64,000 nt of DNA from G965195345 sp965277625 (GCA_965277625.1 OZ255827.1:1612001-1676000); one strand, 5' to 3'; positions 28,083-37,595 are shown, numbered from the stretch's first letter. Translations and numbers: made by a program. The notes: a model not told the origin generated them from the letters alone.

Positions 28083-29267
28083 ATGGCTCAAAAACATAAA
28101 ACGGATTGGTATCGATTTACAGTCGTTTTTGCTACCAGTACTTTTGTCGCTTTTTTGATCGGAAAGATGGCGCCTGCTTTGCCCACTCTAACAAGATCAC
28201 TCGACATCAGTTTGTTTCAAGCAGGCATGTTGGTTGCAACAGTCAGTCTCATCTCGGCAACCTTAGCCATTCCCATTGGGATCTTTATGCAACGTGTTGG
28301 CATCCTACGGTGTTGTGTCTTTGCACTCATCTTAAGCGGCTTGGCTGGCATACTTGGCGCATTGGCTGATGGCTTCATGCTGTTGTTGCTTAGTCGCATC
28401 ATTGAAGGGTGTAGCTTGGTCGTTTGTTTCATTGGTATGCCATTATTGGCCATTTTCACCTCATTAGAAAACGATCAACCCTTAACCATGGGCATCTGGT
28501 CTGGATTCCTGCCCTTAGGGATGGCGATTATCATTTTGATTTCACCACAAGTGATTGACTGGGTCGATTGGCAAGGTCTTTGGTTGCTCATCGCTCTATC
28601 CCATGTCCTATTTTCCGGTATTCTATGGCTCAGTTTCTATTCTGATTCACCTGCAAAAGCCATCATTAAGTTTAGCTTTTCTGTGCTGAATAGACCGCTT
28701 TGGAAGCGCGGTCTCATTTTTATGCTCTATTCAATTCCGTTCATAACCTTTATGACATTTTTTGTGACTTACTTGGTCAATGATTTGAATATGAGCATAC
28801 TCCAAGCCTCGAAATACAATGCCATGGTGGTTGTGATGAATTGGTTTGGCTCTATCTTGGCTGGCATCTTATATAAAAGAAAAATACTGTCTGAACGGAT
28901 GTTGTACATCATCGGATTCAGTACCATTATGCTCACCATGCCTCTATTCTTTTGGCCAGAATCGACCTTTATGCTGAAAATTAGCGTGGCCACGCTCCTT
29001 GGTTTGATATCAGGGTTCGTCCCAGGCGGGATTTACATTGTCTTATCTCAGCTGACACCCAACAAATCAAATCAACCCATTGCTTCAGCCTTTATTGTTC
29101 AAGGTGCTGGATTGGGGCAGTTATTGGGTCCATTAATTTTCACCGCCGCTGCCCAAGCTGTTGGTGGTTGGTATAATGCGTCGTACTTTGCACTATTGTT
29201 CATAGTACCTGGCATGATTATTGCCTGGACGGTGACCAGACCTCAATCCCAGACAAACACTCAATAA
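28083..29267 (+). CDS. MFS transporter (possible exporter)
   Basis: A 394-residue protein with about 12 hydrophobic segments and MFS-type loops. It opens with a cytoplasmic tail and a first membrane span near residues 12-30, and the sequence GIFMQRVGILR between TM2 and TM3 stands where the MFS loop lies. The substrate is not evident. It precedes a LysE-type exporter by 10 bases, and both converge on comC, the end of the sulfonate operon. A role in exporting a product such as sulfite or an amino acid, or in importing a sulfonate, is possible but unproven. Confidence 0.75.
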   Translation: MAQKHKTDWYRFTVVFATSTFVAFLIGKMAPALPTLTRSLDISLFQAGMLVATVSLISATLAIPIGIFMQRVGILRCCVFALILSGLAGILGALADGFMLLLLSRIIEGCSLVVCFIGMPLLAIFTSLENDQPLTMGIWSGFLPLGMAIIILISPQVIDWVDWQGLWLLIALSHVLFSGILWLSFYSDSPAKAIIKFSFSVLNRPLWKRGLIFMLYSIPFITFMTFFVTYLVNDLNMSILQASKYNAMVVVMNWFGSILAGILYKRKILSERMLYIIGFSTIMLTMPLFFWPESTFMLKISVATLLGLISGFVPGGIYIVLSQLTPNKSNQPIASAFIVQGAGLGQLLGPLIFTAAAQAVGGWYNASYFALLFIVPGMIIAWTVTRPQSQTNTQ

Positions 29268-29277
29268 GGGAAACGCC

Positions 29278-29904
29278 TTGGAATATTCAGCACTTTTTTT
29301 ATTCAGCATCGCATTCTTCTTTACGCCAGGCATGAACAACACCATGATCATGGTCTCTGGCGTTAATTACGGTTATAGAAGAAGCATTCCTCATCTCCTT
29401 GGCATTGTTTTGGGTTATCCAATATTGATTATTGCTGTTGGATTTGGTCTGGGCGCCGTTTTTATAAAGTTCCCACAACTTCACCTGATTCTGAAAATAT
29501 TGGGCGTCATTTACTTGAGCTATCTCGCCTATAAAATTGCCACAACACCCCTTAATCAAACGGACAGTACCATTGGTGAACCATTCAGTTTCGTAAAAAT
29601 TGCAATGCTACAATGGGTCAATCCCAAAGGTTGGGTTGGAGCGACGGTTATGACCACGACCTATGCAGTTGCCGGCACAGATTACTTTATCCACGTATTA
29701 ATCATTGCCCTGACTGCAATAACAGTCGGAATATTCAGTGCCAATACCTGGCTCATTATGGGGAATGTCATCCGTATTTGGCTCACCAATCCCTTCTGGT
29801 TAAGGCTGTTTAACTACTTAATGTCCAGCATTTTGGTGATTTCAATCTTGCCAGCGATACTTGAGCTTTATAAGCAATTAACCTCAGAAGCCCCTATTTT
29901 CTAA
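29278..29904 (+). CDS. LysE/RhtB-type exporter
   Basis: A 208-residue membrane protein of the LysE family, with FSIAFFFTPGMNNTMIM (about 7-23) at the family's N-terminal proline-containing loop and six predicted spans. The start is a TTG preceded by AAGGGAAACGCC, a good ribosome binding site. Family members export amino acids or similar small molecules. It is likely cotranscribed with the MFS gene. The last bases overlap the end of comC on the other strand by four bases. Confidence 0.8.
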   Translation: MEYSALFLFSIAFFFTPGMNNTMIMVSGVNYGYRRSIPHLLGIVLGYPILIIAVGFGLGAVFIKFPQLHLILKILGVIYLSYLAYKIATTPLNQTDSTIGEPFSFVKIAMLQWVNPKGWVGATVMTTTYAVAGTDYFIHVLIIALTAITVGIFSANTWLIMGNVIRIWLTNPFWLRLFNYLMSSILVISILPAILELYKQLTSEAPIF

Positions 29905-30917
29905 CGCAATTGTTTGATTTTTTGGTACAAGGCCTGACTGACTTGTAATCCTTGCTGTTGTGCTCGTTGGTGTTGTGATGCTTTACGACTGCCAGGTATA
30001 TAACTGCCGTGCGTCTTTAAATATTTTTTGAGTTGCTGAATCCTTTGGTCATAGCCCCCTTGACTCATGGCATTGACGTCTATGGCAATGATTGTTTGTC
30101 CCAGGTTCGGCGGAGGACCTTCATCATTGAGCAATGACGAAGCTTGACTACTCAGATTTGAATCGGTCAGTCCACTGCTTAATATTTCAACCATCAATGC
30201 CAATAAGGCCCCTTTTTGACCACCCAAAGGCTGAAGCATCCCTTTTATTGCTTCTGCAGGGTCTTGGGTGGGTTGCCCCTTAGCGTCTAATGCCCAGGTG
30301 TCGGGTATGGTTGTGCCTTCAAAATGTGCCGCAGCTATTTTCCCCCTCGCAACGGTTGATAAAGCCATGTCAATGACAATGGGGGCTTGGTCTTTGACGG
30401 GCGCGGCAAATGCAATGGGGTTGGTCCCCAACATGGGTATTTTGGCGGGTGGAATTGGCATGGCCGTGGGTGAATTGCCAAAAATCAAAGCGAGAAATCC
30501 GCTTTTAGCCAGCTTTTCACAAGGGGCAGACGCTTGTCCAAAGTGGTGCGATTTATGTATAGAGATGGCAGCAATCCCCAACTTTTCAGCCTTTTCGGTG
30601 AGTAGGTCCACAGCCAAGTCAAGGGCAGGGAAAGCAAATCCATACTGTGCGTCGATACGGTCTATGGCGGGGAGGATATTTTGAGCAAGGGGTTGGGCAT
30701 GGCCATTGATTTTGCCATTGCGCACCTGAGGCACATAGGTCATCAGGCGACTCAATCCGTGACCGTATTGGCCTTCAATTTCTGCTTTGAGCAAAGCATT
30801 CGCAACGCTCACTGCATTGGAATCGGATGTTTTGTTCGCAATCAACGTTGAATGAATCAGAGAATAAACGTCGTCAATCTTTAAACTAATGTGGGAGGAG
30901 TGTGATTTTTGCTGCAT
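29901..30917 (-). CDS. comC: Malate/lactate-type dehydrogenase, probable (R)-sulfolactate dehydrogenase
   Basis: A 338-residue NAD(P)-dependent dehydrogenase of the Ldh2/ComC family, seen in the EGQYGHGLSRL (about 52-62) and HKSHHFGQAS blocks with their conserved histidines and the GTNPIAFAAP segment. ComC in other sulfonate degraders oxidises or reduces (R)-sulfolactate and with a partner enzyme converts between the stereoisomers. This assignment rests on the gene neighbourhood, since the family also includes malate, ureidoglycolate and lactate dehydrogenases. It is the last gene of the operon and overlaps the Zn-dehydrogenase gene by 32 bases. Confidence 0.7.
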   Translation of the reverse strand: MQQKSHSSHISLKIDDVYSLIHSTLIANKTSDSNAVSVANALLKAEIEGQYGHGLSRLMTYVPQVRNGKINGHAQPLAQNILPAIDRIDAQYGFAFPALDLAVDLLTEKAEKLGIAAISIHKSHHFGQASAPCEKLAKSGFLALIFGNSPTAMPIPPAKIPMLGTNPIAFAAPVKDQAPIVIDMALSTVARGKIAAAHFEGTTIPDTWALDAKGQPTQDPAEAIKGMLQPLGGQKGALLALMVEILSSGLTDSNLSSQASSLLNDEGPPPNLGQTIIAIDVNAMSQGGYDQRIQQLKKYLKTHGSYIPGSRKASQHQRAQQQGLQVSQALYQKIKQLR

Positions 30918-31881
30918 CGATTTGCCCTGAATGAATGTCTTTGAACCCTTGCTGACCTTCAGCCAAGGGTCGTTCTTGTATCCATTGATAGTCGCTTATA
31001 GCATGATGGGTCAGTAAATCAAGCGCTTCTCTCATTTCCAACATGGTATAGGTGTAAACGCCAGCAAAAGTAATTTCTGCTAAGGTTAGCCGACGGGCAT
31101 CAAATGTCCCCTCACCTTGTTGCAAACCAATATGGATCACACACCCCCCAGCATGAACACATTGCATGGCACTGGTTCGTGTAGCATGGCTTCCAACAGC
31201 ATCGAAGACCTGATGGTAGGTATTGGCTTCTAATGTATCCTTCAGAGGGTTTAACGCTGTGCAATTGACTGAAGCTTGAGCCATCTTTAACCGTTGTTCA
31301 CTGGTTTCGGAAATGGTGATGTCCTTGACCCCAAAATGTTGTAGGATTAAAGCGGTGATCAACCCAATGGCGCCCGCTCCAATGACCAAACATTTTTGAT
31401 CTTCCAAAGCGCACAAATTCGGTAATTTTTTGGCCAATTTAACTGCATGTAAACAGACAGCTGTTGGCTCGCACAAAGAAGCGATGGTATAAGAGACCGC
31501 TTCTGCAAAAGGAATCACACACTTAGCTGGAATGGTTAGATATTGAGCAAAGCTCCCAGGTCGAGTCATGCCAATCATGGTTCGATTGCAACAAAGGTTA
31601 TCGCGCCCACTCGTACAAAAAACACAGTGCCCACAAGTAATGAGCGGATTAACCGTCACTTTTTTCCCTTTATGGGCACCTTCAATCACCCGCCCTGCCA
31701 TTTCGTGACCCAATATTAATGGCGGATTTCGGCGCGAGTCATGACCGTGCCAAGCGTGCATGTCTGAACCACAAATGCCTGCTGCTTTGACTTCAATCAA
31801 AGATTCCCCTGCTTGCAAAGTGGGGGTTGGAACGTCTTGAAAAGTGGTTTGGTGCGGGGCTGTATAGACCAACGCTTTCAT
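30886..31881 (-). CDS. Zinc-type alcohol dehydrogenase, probable DHPS dehydrogenase (HpsO/HpsP type)
   Basis: A 331-residue medium-chain dehydrogenase. Zn catalytic residues are in GICGSDMHAWHGHD (about 36-49) and GHEMAGRVIEG. The structural-zinc cysteines are in CGHCVFCTSGRDNLC, and the Rossmann fold is CLVIGAGAIGLI (about 165-176). In Cupriavidus and Roseovarius two dehydrogenases encoded beside hpsN interconvert DHPS stereoisomers, and this gene fits that place. Threonine- or sorbitol-type dehydrogenase is the alternative. Its ATG overlaps the end of the SDR gene by four bases (ATGA), so it is coupled. Confidence 0.72.
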   Translation of the reverse strand: MKALVYTAPHQTTFQDVPTPTLQAGESLIEVKAAGICGSDMHAWHGHDSRRNPPLILGHEMAGRVIEGAHKGKKVTVNPLITCGHCVFCTSGRDNLCCNRTMIGMTRPGSFAQYLTIPAKCVIPFAEAVSYTIASLCEPTAVCLHAVKLAKKLPNLCALEDQKCLVIGAGAIGLITALILQHFGVKDITISETSEQRLKMAQASVNCTALNPLKDTLEANTYHQVFDAVGSHATRTSAMQCVHAGGCVIHIGLQQGEGTFDARRLTLAEITFAGVYTYTMLEMREALDLLTHHAISDYQWIQERPLAEGQQGFKDIHSGQIDAAKITLLPH

Positions 31882-32651
31882 AATGCTGAGAACCCACCAT
31901 CGATAAAAATGGTTTGTCCAGTAATATAATCACTGGCATGTGAGGCTAAGAACAGACTAATACCTTCTAAGTCTGCCATCTCACCATTGCGTTTCATTGC
32001 AGTTTTATCTGAATTTTGGGACGCCCATTTTGGGTCATTAAAAACTGGTGCAGTCAGCTCTGTTGGAAAAAATCCTGGCGCAATGGCATTTGCACAAATG
32101 CCTGAAGCTGACCACGCTTGAGCCATGGCCCGAGTCAGTTGAACCACGCCACCTTTAGACGTACCATAAGGAATGCTGTTGGCAAATGCCCGCTGAGATT
32201 GCAAAGATGCAATGTTGATGATTTTTCCCCAGCCTTTTTTTTGCATGGCGGGCACGATCGATTGCGCTAAAAAGAAAGGGATTTTCAAATTTATATTTAG
32301 GGTTTGATCCCACGATTTTGGACTGATTTCAGCTGAGGATTCACGCAAATTTATACCAGCCACATTGGCCAATATATCAACTTGTGTTAATTGATGTGTT
32401 TGAACAAAATCAGCCCATGACTGAACTTGGCACAAGTCAGCAACTATTTTACGCGGTGCGGGTGCCGATTCAAATTGGGCAATATCGTCAATGGTTTGCT
32501 GTAAGGATTCGTCCCGACGTCCTAATAAAATGACGTGGGAACCCGCTTTTGCCAATGTCATCGACATTTGCCGCCCTATGCCTGAACCCGCACCTGTGAC
32601 TAAACTGGTGGTGCCTTTTAGAGAGAATAAAGCACTGATCCCACTATCCAT
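31878..32651 (-). CDS. Short-chain dehydrogenase, probable DHPS dehydrogenase (HpsO/HpsP type)
   Basis: A 257-residue SDR with TGAGSGIGRQ (about 19-28), NVAGIN, the catalytic Ser in INIASLQ, and Tyr-x-x-x-Lys in PYGTSKGGV, plus the C-terminal GQTIFIDGG. It fits the second stereoisomer-specific DHPS dehydrogenase of HpsN-type clusters. The gene begins four bases after hpsN ends and overlaps the next gene. Which of the two neighbouring dehydrogenases corresponds to HpsO and which to HpsP cannot be told from sequence. Confidence 0.72.
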   Translation of the reverse strand: MDSGISALFSLKGTTSLVTGAGSGIGRQMSMTLAKAGSHVILLGRRDESLQQTIDDIAQFESAPAPRKIVADLCQVQSWADFVQTHQLTQVDILANVAGINLRESSAEISPKSWDQTLNINLKIPFFLAQSIVPAMQKKGWGKIINIASLQSQRAFANSIPYGTSKGGVVQLTRAMAQAWSASGICANAIAPGFFPTELTAPVFNDPKWASQNSDKTAMKRNGEMADLEGISLFLASHASDYITGQTIFIDGGFSAL

Positions 32652-32655
32652 AGGC

Positions 32656-33957
32656 TTAATATTGTAATCTATAGGTTTGGTCGGGGAAATATTTGGCTAA
32701 ACGAACATCAGCCGTCCGAGCATGAGCTTCCATACCTTCTAAGCGTGAAATTCTGGCACAGCTCGTTGCAATTTCTGGCACGGCTTTTTTGTCCAATTTT
32801 TGATAGGTTAAAACTTTGACAAATTTTGCCACCGAAAGCCCGCCAGTATATCGCGCAGCGCCTTTGGTTGGCAATACGTGATTGGGTCCAGAACATTTAT
32901 CACCAAAAGCAACCGTCGTTTCTTCGCCTAAAAACAAAGAACCATAGTTATTCAGATTTTCTAACCACCAATCCAGGTTTTCAGTTTGTACTTGCAAGTG
33001 TTCTGCGGCATACTGATCACTGACTTGAACCATTTCATCAGCCGTTGAACATAGAACCACTTCACCGTAATTTTCCCAAGACACCGAAGCTGTTTTGGCC
33101 GTATCTTCGGGCAATTTTTGGATGATTTCTGGAACCAACTCAATGACTTTTTTAGCCAGAGCTTCATCATCAGTGATGAGCCATGCAGGAGAATCTAAAC
33201 CATGCTCGGCTTGTCCAACCAAATCTGTTGCAACGATGTTTGCATCGGCAGATTTGTCTGCAATGATGGCAATTTCAGTCGGTCCAGCAAAAATATCAAT
33301 CCCAGTTTTACCAAATAACAAGCGTTTGGCTTCAGCCACAAATCGATTGCCAGGACCAACTAGAATGTTCACCGGTTTAACATCAAACAAACCATAGGCC
33401 ATAGCCGCAATGCCTTGAACCCCACCAAGTGCCAGAATTTTATCAGCGCCACAATAGCTCATGGTATATAAAATATAAGGATTGATGCCTTGCTCGGGTC
33501 TGGGCGGTGAGACAGCCACAACCTGTTCAACGCCAGCGACCTTAGCCGTCGCAATGCTCATAATGGCCGAAGCAATATGCGCATAACGCCCGCCTGGCAC
33601 ATAACAACCTGCACTCTGCATAGGACGTACAATTTGTCCAGCAATCACGCCAGGTTTGATGACTTCCTCAAAGGTGTGGATGCTGTTCAATTGCGCTTGG
33701 GCAAAAGTTGTGACATTATCAAATGCATAAGCTATGTCGTCTTTGATCGCCTGCGGAATATTCTTGTTGTTCTCAGCAATTTCTTCCTCTGTCACAACAA
33801 TATTGCCCGTCCAGTTATCCAAAGTTTTTGCATATTGAATGGCCGCTGGTTCGCGATTGGTCTCAATATCGCTGAGCATTTGTTTGACGATGTCCTGGAC
33901 TTCATTTTCACCCGAAGTCGGTTGTTTAATGGATTTTTTCAAATAGCTTATAGACAC
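32656..33957 (-). CDS. hpsN: Sulfopropanediol 3-dehydrogenase
   Basis: A 433-residue member of the histidinol dehydrogenase family that lacks a his-operon context. Family residues are visible: QSAGCYVPGG (about 117-126), PTEIAIIAD and VGQAEHGLDS with the zinc-site Gln/His, and SGPNHVLPTKGAARYTGG. HpsN oxidises (R)-DHPS in two NAD-dependent steps to (R)-sulfolactate. The argument over a true HisD is the setting between suyB and the DHPS dehydrogenases, next to a TRAP importer. The start codon overlaps the suyB stop by one base. Confidence 0.88.
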   Translation of the reverse strand: MSISYLKKSIKQPTSGENEVQDIVKQMLSDIETNREPAAIQYAKTLDNWTGNIVVTEEEIAENNKNIPQAIKDDIAYAFDNVTTFAQAQLNSIHTFEEVIKPGVIAGQIVRPMQSAGCYVPGGRYAHIASAIMSIATAKVAGVEQVVAVSPPRPEQGINPYILYTMSYCGADKILALGGVQGIAAMAYGLFDVKPVNILVGPGNRFVAEAKRLLFGKTGIDIFAGPTEIAIIADKSADANIVATDLVGQAEHGLDSPAWLITDDEALAKKVIELVPEIIQKLPEDTAKTASVSWENYGEVVLCSTADEMVQVSDQYAAEHLQVQTENLDWWLENLNNYGSLFLGEETTVAFGDKCSGPNHVLPTKGAARYTGGLSVAKFVKVLTYQKLDKKAVPEIATSCARISRLEGMEAHARTADVRLAKYFPDQTYRLQY

Positions 33958-35123
33958 TACGCGCTCCTATAGAGTTTGGTCATAACGAATTCTTTATGTC
34001 CTAAGGCTTCTGCCGCAGTATATCGACCATTGGCCGTTTGAACCATATTTTCAATTAGCGCATCACCCGCTTCTGAAATGGTCATTTCCCGACGCAGCAC
34101 ACCCGAAACATCGACGTCAACGTGTTCTGACATGGTGCGAACGGTTCGTGGATTTCCAGTGATTTTAATCACTGGAACAATGGGATTGCCAATAACATTG
34201 CCTTGACCCGTTGGGAAAGTATGAATGACGTAACCCGCGGCAGCCATCAATGTCACACACTCAGCCGCCGCTGAAGAGGTGTCCATAAAGTATAAACCTT
34301 GACCTTTGCTTGGGGCTTCGGCGGGTTCTAATACATCGATGTATTTAACATTTCGTCCTATTTTTTCTAAATTGCCCAGCGCTTTTTCCTCAATGGTGGT
34401 CAATCCCCCTTCAATATTGCCTTTGGTGGGTTGAGAATCGGAAAGATCAGAGGTTTTAAAAGGTTCAATCACATCATCCTGGTACGCCTGCCAAGTCTTC
34501 ATGAACTTTTCACCCGTTGCTGTGTCATGTGCCCGTTTCACACACAAATGTTCAGCCCCAGTCAATTCTGAGGTCTCACCAAAGACGCCGTAAAGCCCCT
34601 GAGGAATGAGTTTGTCATACATGTTGCCAACGGCTGGACAAGAAGCCAGACCCGTTGTGGTATCAGATTCTCCACACTTAGTCGATACCCACAATTCAGA
34701 TATATCACACGGCTCACGCAACAAAGCTGTTGCATGATGAACGTACTCTTTTGCCACCTTAGAAGCCGCTGCAACTGTCGCTATGTCGCCGTTCTGTTCA
34801 ATGTGAAAACCAGTAACGGGTTTACCCGTTTTAGCGATGCCATCCACAATGATTTTAGTCCAATGTGGTTCAATGCCAATCACCACCACCGCAGCAATAT
34901 TGGGATTGGATCCAGTCCCAATGAGGGTGCGAAAATGCAATTCTAAATCTTCACCAAACTGCAATCGCCCATAAGCGTGTGGTAATGCAACGGTGCCCTT
35001 AATATTATTTGCAACCGCTTCACAGGCGGCGTTTGAAATATCATCCACGGGCAATATAGCGACGTAATTACGTACGCCAACCCGATTATTCTCTCTACGA
35101 TAACCCCAAATACTTTGTGTCAT
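33957..35123 (-). CDS. suyB: (R)-sulfolactate sulfo-lyase, large subunit
   Basis: A 388-residue protein of the UxaA/altronate dehydratase C-terminal family. It has YRRENNRVGVRNYVAILPVDDISNAA at the N-terminus, WVSTKCGESDTTTGLASCPAVGN (about 145-167) with the cysteines expected to hold an iron-sulfur or metal site, and FMDTSSAAAECVT later. With SuyA it splits (R)-sulfolactate to pyruvate plus sulfite. The separate small SAF-domain partner next door is what distinguishes this pair from fused UxaA. It starts ten bases after suyA. Confidence 0.88.
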   Translation of the reverse strand: MTQSIWGYRRENNRVGVRNYVAILPVDDISNAACEAVANNIKGTVALPHAYGRLQFGEDLELHFRTLIGTGSNPNIAAVVVIGIEPHWTKIIVDGIAKTGKPVTGFHIEQNGDIATVAAASKVAKEYVHHATALLREPCDISELWVSTKCGESDTTTGLASCPAVGNMYDKLIPQGLYGVFGETSELTGAEHLCVKRAHDTATGEKFMKTWQAYQDDVIEPFKTSDLSDSQPTKGNIEGGLTTIEEKALGNLEKIGRNVKYIDVLEPAEAPSKGQGLYFMDTSSAAAECVTLMAAAGYVIHTFPTGQGNVIGNPIVPVIKITGNPRTVRTMSEHVDVDVSGVLRREMTISEAGDALIENMVQTANGRYTAAEALGHKEFVMTKLYRSA

Positions 35124-35132
35124 GATTGTCTC

Positions 35133-35420
35133 CTACCAACGTTTGGTTTTTAAATTGTGTGTGTGAACGTGATCGCCTTTTTTAATCTTGGCAATCACCT
35201 TACCGATGTCTTCACCGTATTTTATAACTGTATCGCCCACTTCAAAATCAGTCAAAGCAATTTTGTGACCGATTGGAACATCGTGATTAGATAACATATT
35301 CAAGTCTGAGTTGTCCTCAGTAATCACACACAAGAGCTGGGATTGGGCTTTTAGTCCCTCCACCACAACAACGCCGACGTTGTCTCCTTTATCATGGATT
35401 AATAATTGTGGAATTTTCAT
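35133..35420 (-). CDS. suyA: (R)-sulfolactate sulfo-lyase, small subunit
   Basis: A 95-residue SAF-domain protein beginning MKIPQLLIHDKGDNVGVVVV and ending with IGKVIAKIKKGDHVHTHNLKTKRW; the HxHN motif is typical of the UxaA N-terminal domain. The ATG at 35420 was chosen since it follows AAGGATATTAATC, a good ribosome binding site. A longer frame would add ten hydrophobic residues with no site. It heads the catabolic half of the operon after a 175-base gap from the transporter genes. Confidence 0.88.
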   Translation of the reverse strand: MKIPQLLIHDKGDNVGVVVVEGLKAQSQLLCVITEDNSDLNMLSNHDVPIGHKIALTDFEVGDTVIKYGEDIGKVIAKIKKGDHVHTHNLKTKRW

Positions 35421-35520
35421 GATTAATATCCTTATCGTTAAGTTAATCAATGATGCATTTTGTGCATCAACCTATATAAACAGTTGTTGAATTGTCATCA
35501 ACCCACTGTTGTTGAAAATG

Positions 35521-35550
35521 GCTCATACTTAATCATCATCAAGCATGAGC
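35521..35550 (-). terminator. Hairpin between TRAP transporter and suyAB genes
   Basis: A 10-bp stem, GCTCATGCTT pairing with AAGTATGAGC (one G-U), with a 10-base loop, on the minus strand 30 bases after a smaller palindrome. Only a short T-stretch (ATTTTC) follows, so it may be an attenuator or a partial terminator. It lies between dctM and suyA. Confidence 0.5.
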
Positions 35551-35595
35551 GTAAAACAGCAATCCGAGGAGGACTGCCGCCTCAACCTTTGACGG

Positions 35596-36912
35596 TTAAG
35601 AGTTTAAATAATTTGGTAGCCAGAGGGCAATTTGAGGGAAGGTAATGATCAGTGCCAATCCTATCACTTGGATAACCATGAACTGCATCATGCCTTTGTA
35701 AATATCTTTTAGATCCCACTCGGGTACAACGCCCTTCAAAAAGTAGGCGGACAGCGCCACCGGCGGTGACAGCCAAGCTGTTTGCAAATTAACGGCGACC
35801 AATATGCCAAACCACGTTAAATTAAATCCAAGTTGTTCAACCAAAGGCAACAATATTGGTACGATGATGAGTACGATTGGTACCCATTCTAAGGGCCAAC
35901 CCAATAAGAATATGACCGCCATAATCATCACTAAGACCAGTATGGGTGGCATGTCAAGATGCAGCAACATCTCTGTCAACATGGTGGGTGTGCCTAAACG
36001 TGAAAATACTGCACCAAAAAAGTTTGAAGCCGCAACAAGCACCAAAATCAGAGCTGAAATCTCTAAGGTTTTAACCAAGGCTTCGTGAAAATTGGACCAA
36101 GAAAATTTTCTGTAGGCAAAGGTCAATAAAACCGCACCGAATGCGCCCATCGCCGCACCTTCTGTGGGTGTGGCCAAACCAAATAAAATACTGCCTAAGG
36201 CAAAGCCGACCAACGCACTTGGTGGAACCAATCCGAGAATAAAATCTTTAAAGACTTCCATATTCGATTGGGCTCTAAACTCTTCGCTCAACTTAGGTCC
36301 TAATGCGGGATTTAGATAACAACGAATCAAGGCGTATGCCGTATATAGAAAAGCCAGCATGGCGCCAGGAATGATCGCCGCGGCAAATAAATCTGTGACA
36401 GGCACTTCTAAAATGGGACCCATAACGACTAACATAATGCTGGGTGGAATGAGTATGCCTAAGGTGCCCCCTGCGGTAATCGTCCCAGCAGATAACTGAA
36501 CATCATAATTTGATTTATTCATTGTGCGAGCGGCCATAATACCCAAAATGGTGACCGATGCGCCAACAATACCCGTTGCTGCCGCAAATATTGTAGAAAC
36601 GAATAGCACAGCAACGAACAAGGCGCCATTGACTCGAGATAACATGCGCTGGATGGAGTCAAACAATTGTTCCATCAGCCCCGCTTTTTCCATCAGAATG
36701 CCCATGAAAATGAACAAGGGCACCGCAGACAAGGTCTGCTCTAACATGACATTATTAAATTGGAATGTCATCAAATAGAATACAAGATCACCAAAACCTA
36801 AATAGCCAAATACCAGTCCCAAAAAGATCAGTGTAAAAGATATGGGAAAACCAATAAAGATGGCAAACAACATGATGCCAATGAGAATAACACCGAGAAT
36901 TTCAGGAGACAT
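35596..36912 (-). CDS. TRAP transporter large permease (DctM-type)
   Basis: A 438-residue integral membrane protein with about 12 spans and the DctM features FGYLGFGDLVFYLMTF near the N-terminus, GTLGILIPPS (about 160) and LFGLATPTEGAAMGAFGA (about 241-258). It is the Na+-driven transport channel of a tripartite importer. The DctQ- and DctP-type genes are immediately upstream, and the sulfonate catabolic genes downstream, so DHPS (or sulfolactate) is the likely cargo, equivalent to HpsKLM. The substrate is inferred from neighbours only. Confidence 0.9.
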   Translation of the reverse strand: MSPEILGVILIGIMLFAIFIGFPISFTLIFLGLVFGYLGFGDLVFYLMTFQFNNVMLEQTLSAVPLFIFMGILMEKAGLMEQLFDSIQRMLSRVNGALFVAVLFVSTIFAAATGIVGASVTILGIMAARTMNKSNYDVQLSAGTITAGGTLGILIPPSIMLVVMGPILEVPVTDLFAAAIIPGAMLAFLYTAYALIRCYLNPALGPKLSEEFRAQSNMEVFKDFILGLVPPSALVGFALGSILFGLATPTEGAAMGAFGAVLLTFAYRKFSWSNFHEALVKTLEISALILVLVAASNFFGAVFSRLGTPTMLTEMLLHLDMPPILVLVMIMAVIFLLGWPLEWVPIVLIIVPILLPLVEQLGFNLTWFGILVAVNLQTAWLSPPVALSAYFLKGVVPEWDLKDIYKGMMQFMVIQVIGLALIITFPQIALWLPNYLNS

Positions 36913-36967
36913 TTTTTAAATTCCTAATAGGTTGGGTTCATAAAGTGTATTCATACGATGCGTTGAC

Positions 36968-37573
36968 TTAAGGCCAACGATTGTGCTTGATCGTGTAAAA
37001 ACATTGAAGCAATTCGGACACGCCTTGTATCAATAAAAATGCCGTACCAATGGGTATGGCTGATTTAATGGGTCCCATGTGCGGCATCCAAGCGGTGTCC
37101 ATGCCTAATTCACCTCTGTCCCAAGCGTCGTAGGAAAAATCATATCCCACTAATAAAAAGATAAACAACCCAGGGAAATAAAAGAGCAGATACAACAATG
37201 TATCAATGCTGGCTTGGACTTTGGGTTGCCAATTACGGTAAATAAAATCGGCCCTAATGTGCACCCCTCGCATCAGTGCATAACCGGCACCAAGCATAAA
37301 CAGCGCCCCATAAAACATTCGACTGATGTCATAGGCCCAAGCAGTGGGTGCCAAGAAAAACTTACGGGCAATAATTTCGTAAGTCATGGCAAGCATAATC
37401 GGGATGGTTAACCAACAAACGATGTTGCCAACCCAATAACTAAACCGGTTAATGCCAACGATGGTTTTACTCATCCACGTCAGCATATCTTCCGGCATTT
37501 CAAAAGCAGATTTCCGTTCGGCAATCAGCTCGTCGGTTATATCTAACTTTTCAATATCTACTTGATCTGGCAT
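36968..37573 (-). CDS. TRAP transporter small permease (DctQ-type)
   Basis: A 201-residue protein with an acidic cytoplasmic N-terminus of about 45 residues and four membrane spans, including SYWVGNIVCWLTIPIMLAMTYEIIARKFF and FYGALFMLGAGYALMRGVHIRADFIY, the usual DctQ pattern. It starts 70 bases after dctP, separated by a strong hairpin, and is followed after 55 bases by dctM. Confidence 0.88.
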   Translation of the reverse strand: MPDQVDIEKLDITDELIAERKSAFEMPEDMLTWMSKTIVGINRFSYWVGNIVCWLTIPIMLAMTYEIIARKFFLAPTAWAYDISRMFYGALFMLGAGYALMRGVHIRADFIYRNWQPKVQASIDTLLYLLFYFPGLFIFLLVGYDFSYDAWDRGELGMDTAWMPHMGPIKSAIPIGTAFLLIQGVSELLQCFYTIKHNRWP

Positions 37574-37595
37574 TTGATTATCTAAAAATTGGTTA

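Noticed and set aside
32656..33957. Annotation as histidinol dehydrogenase (hisD).
   Set aside because: No other histidine gene is near, and the neighbours are suyAB and DHPS dehydrogenases, so HpsN is the better call. A tree is needed to settle it.
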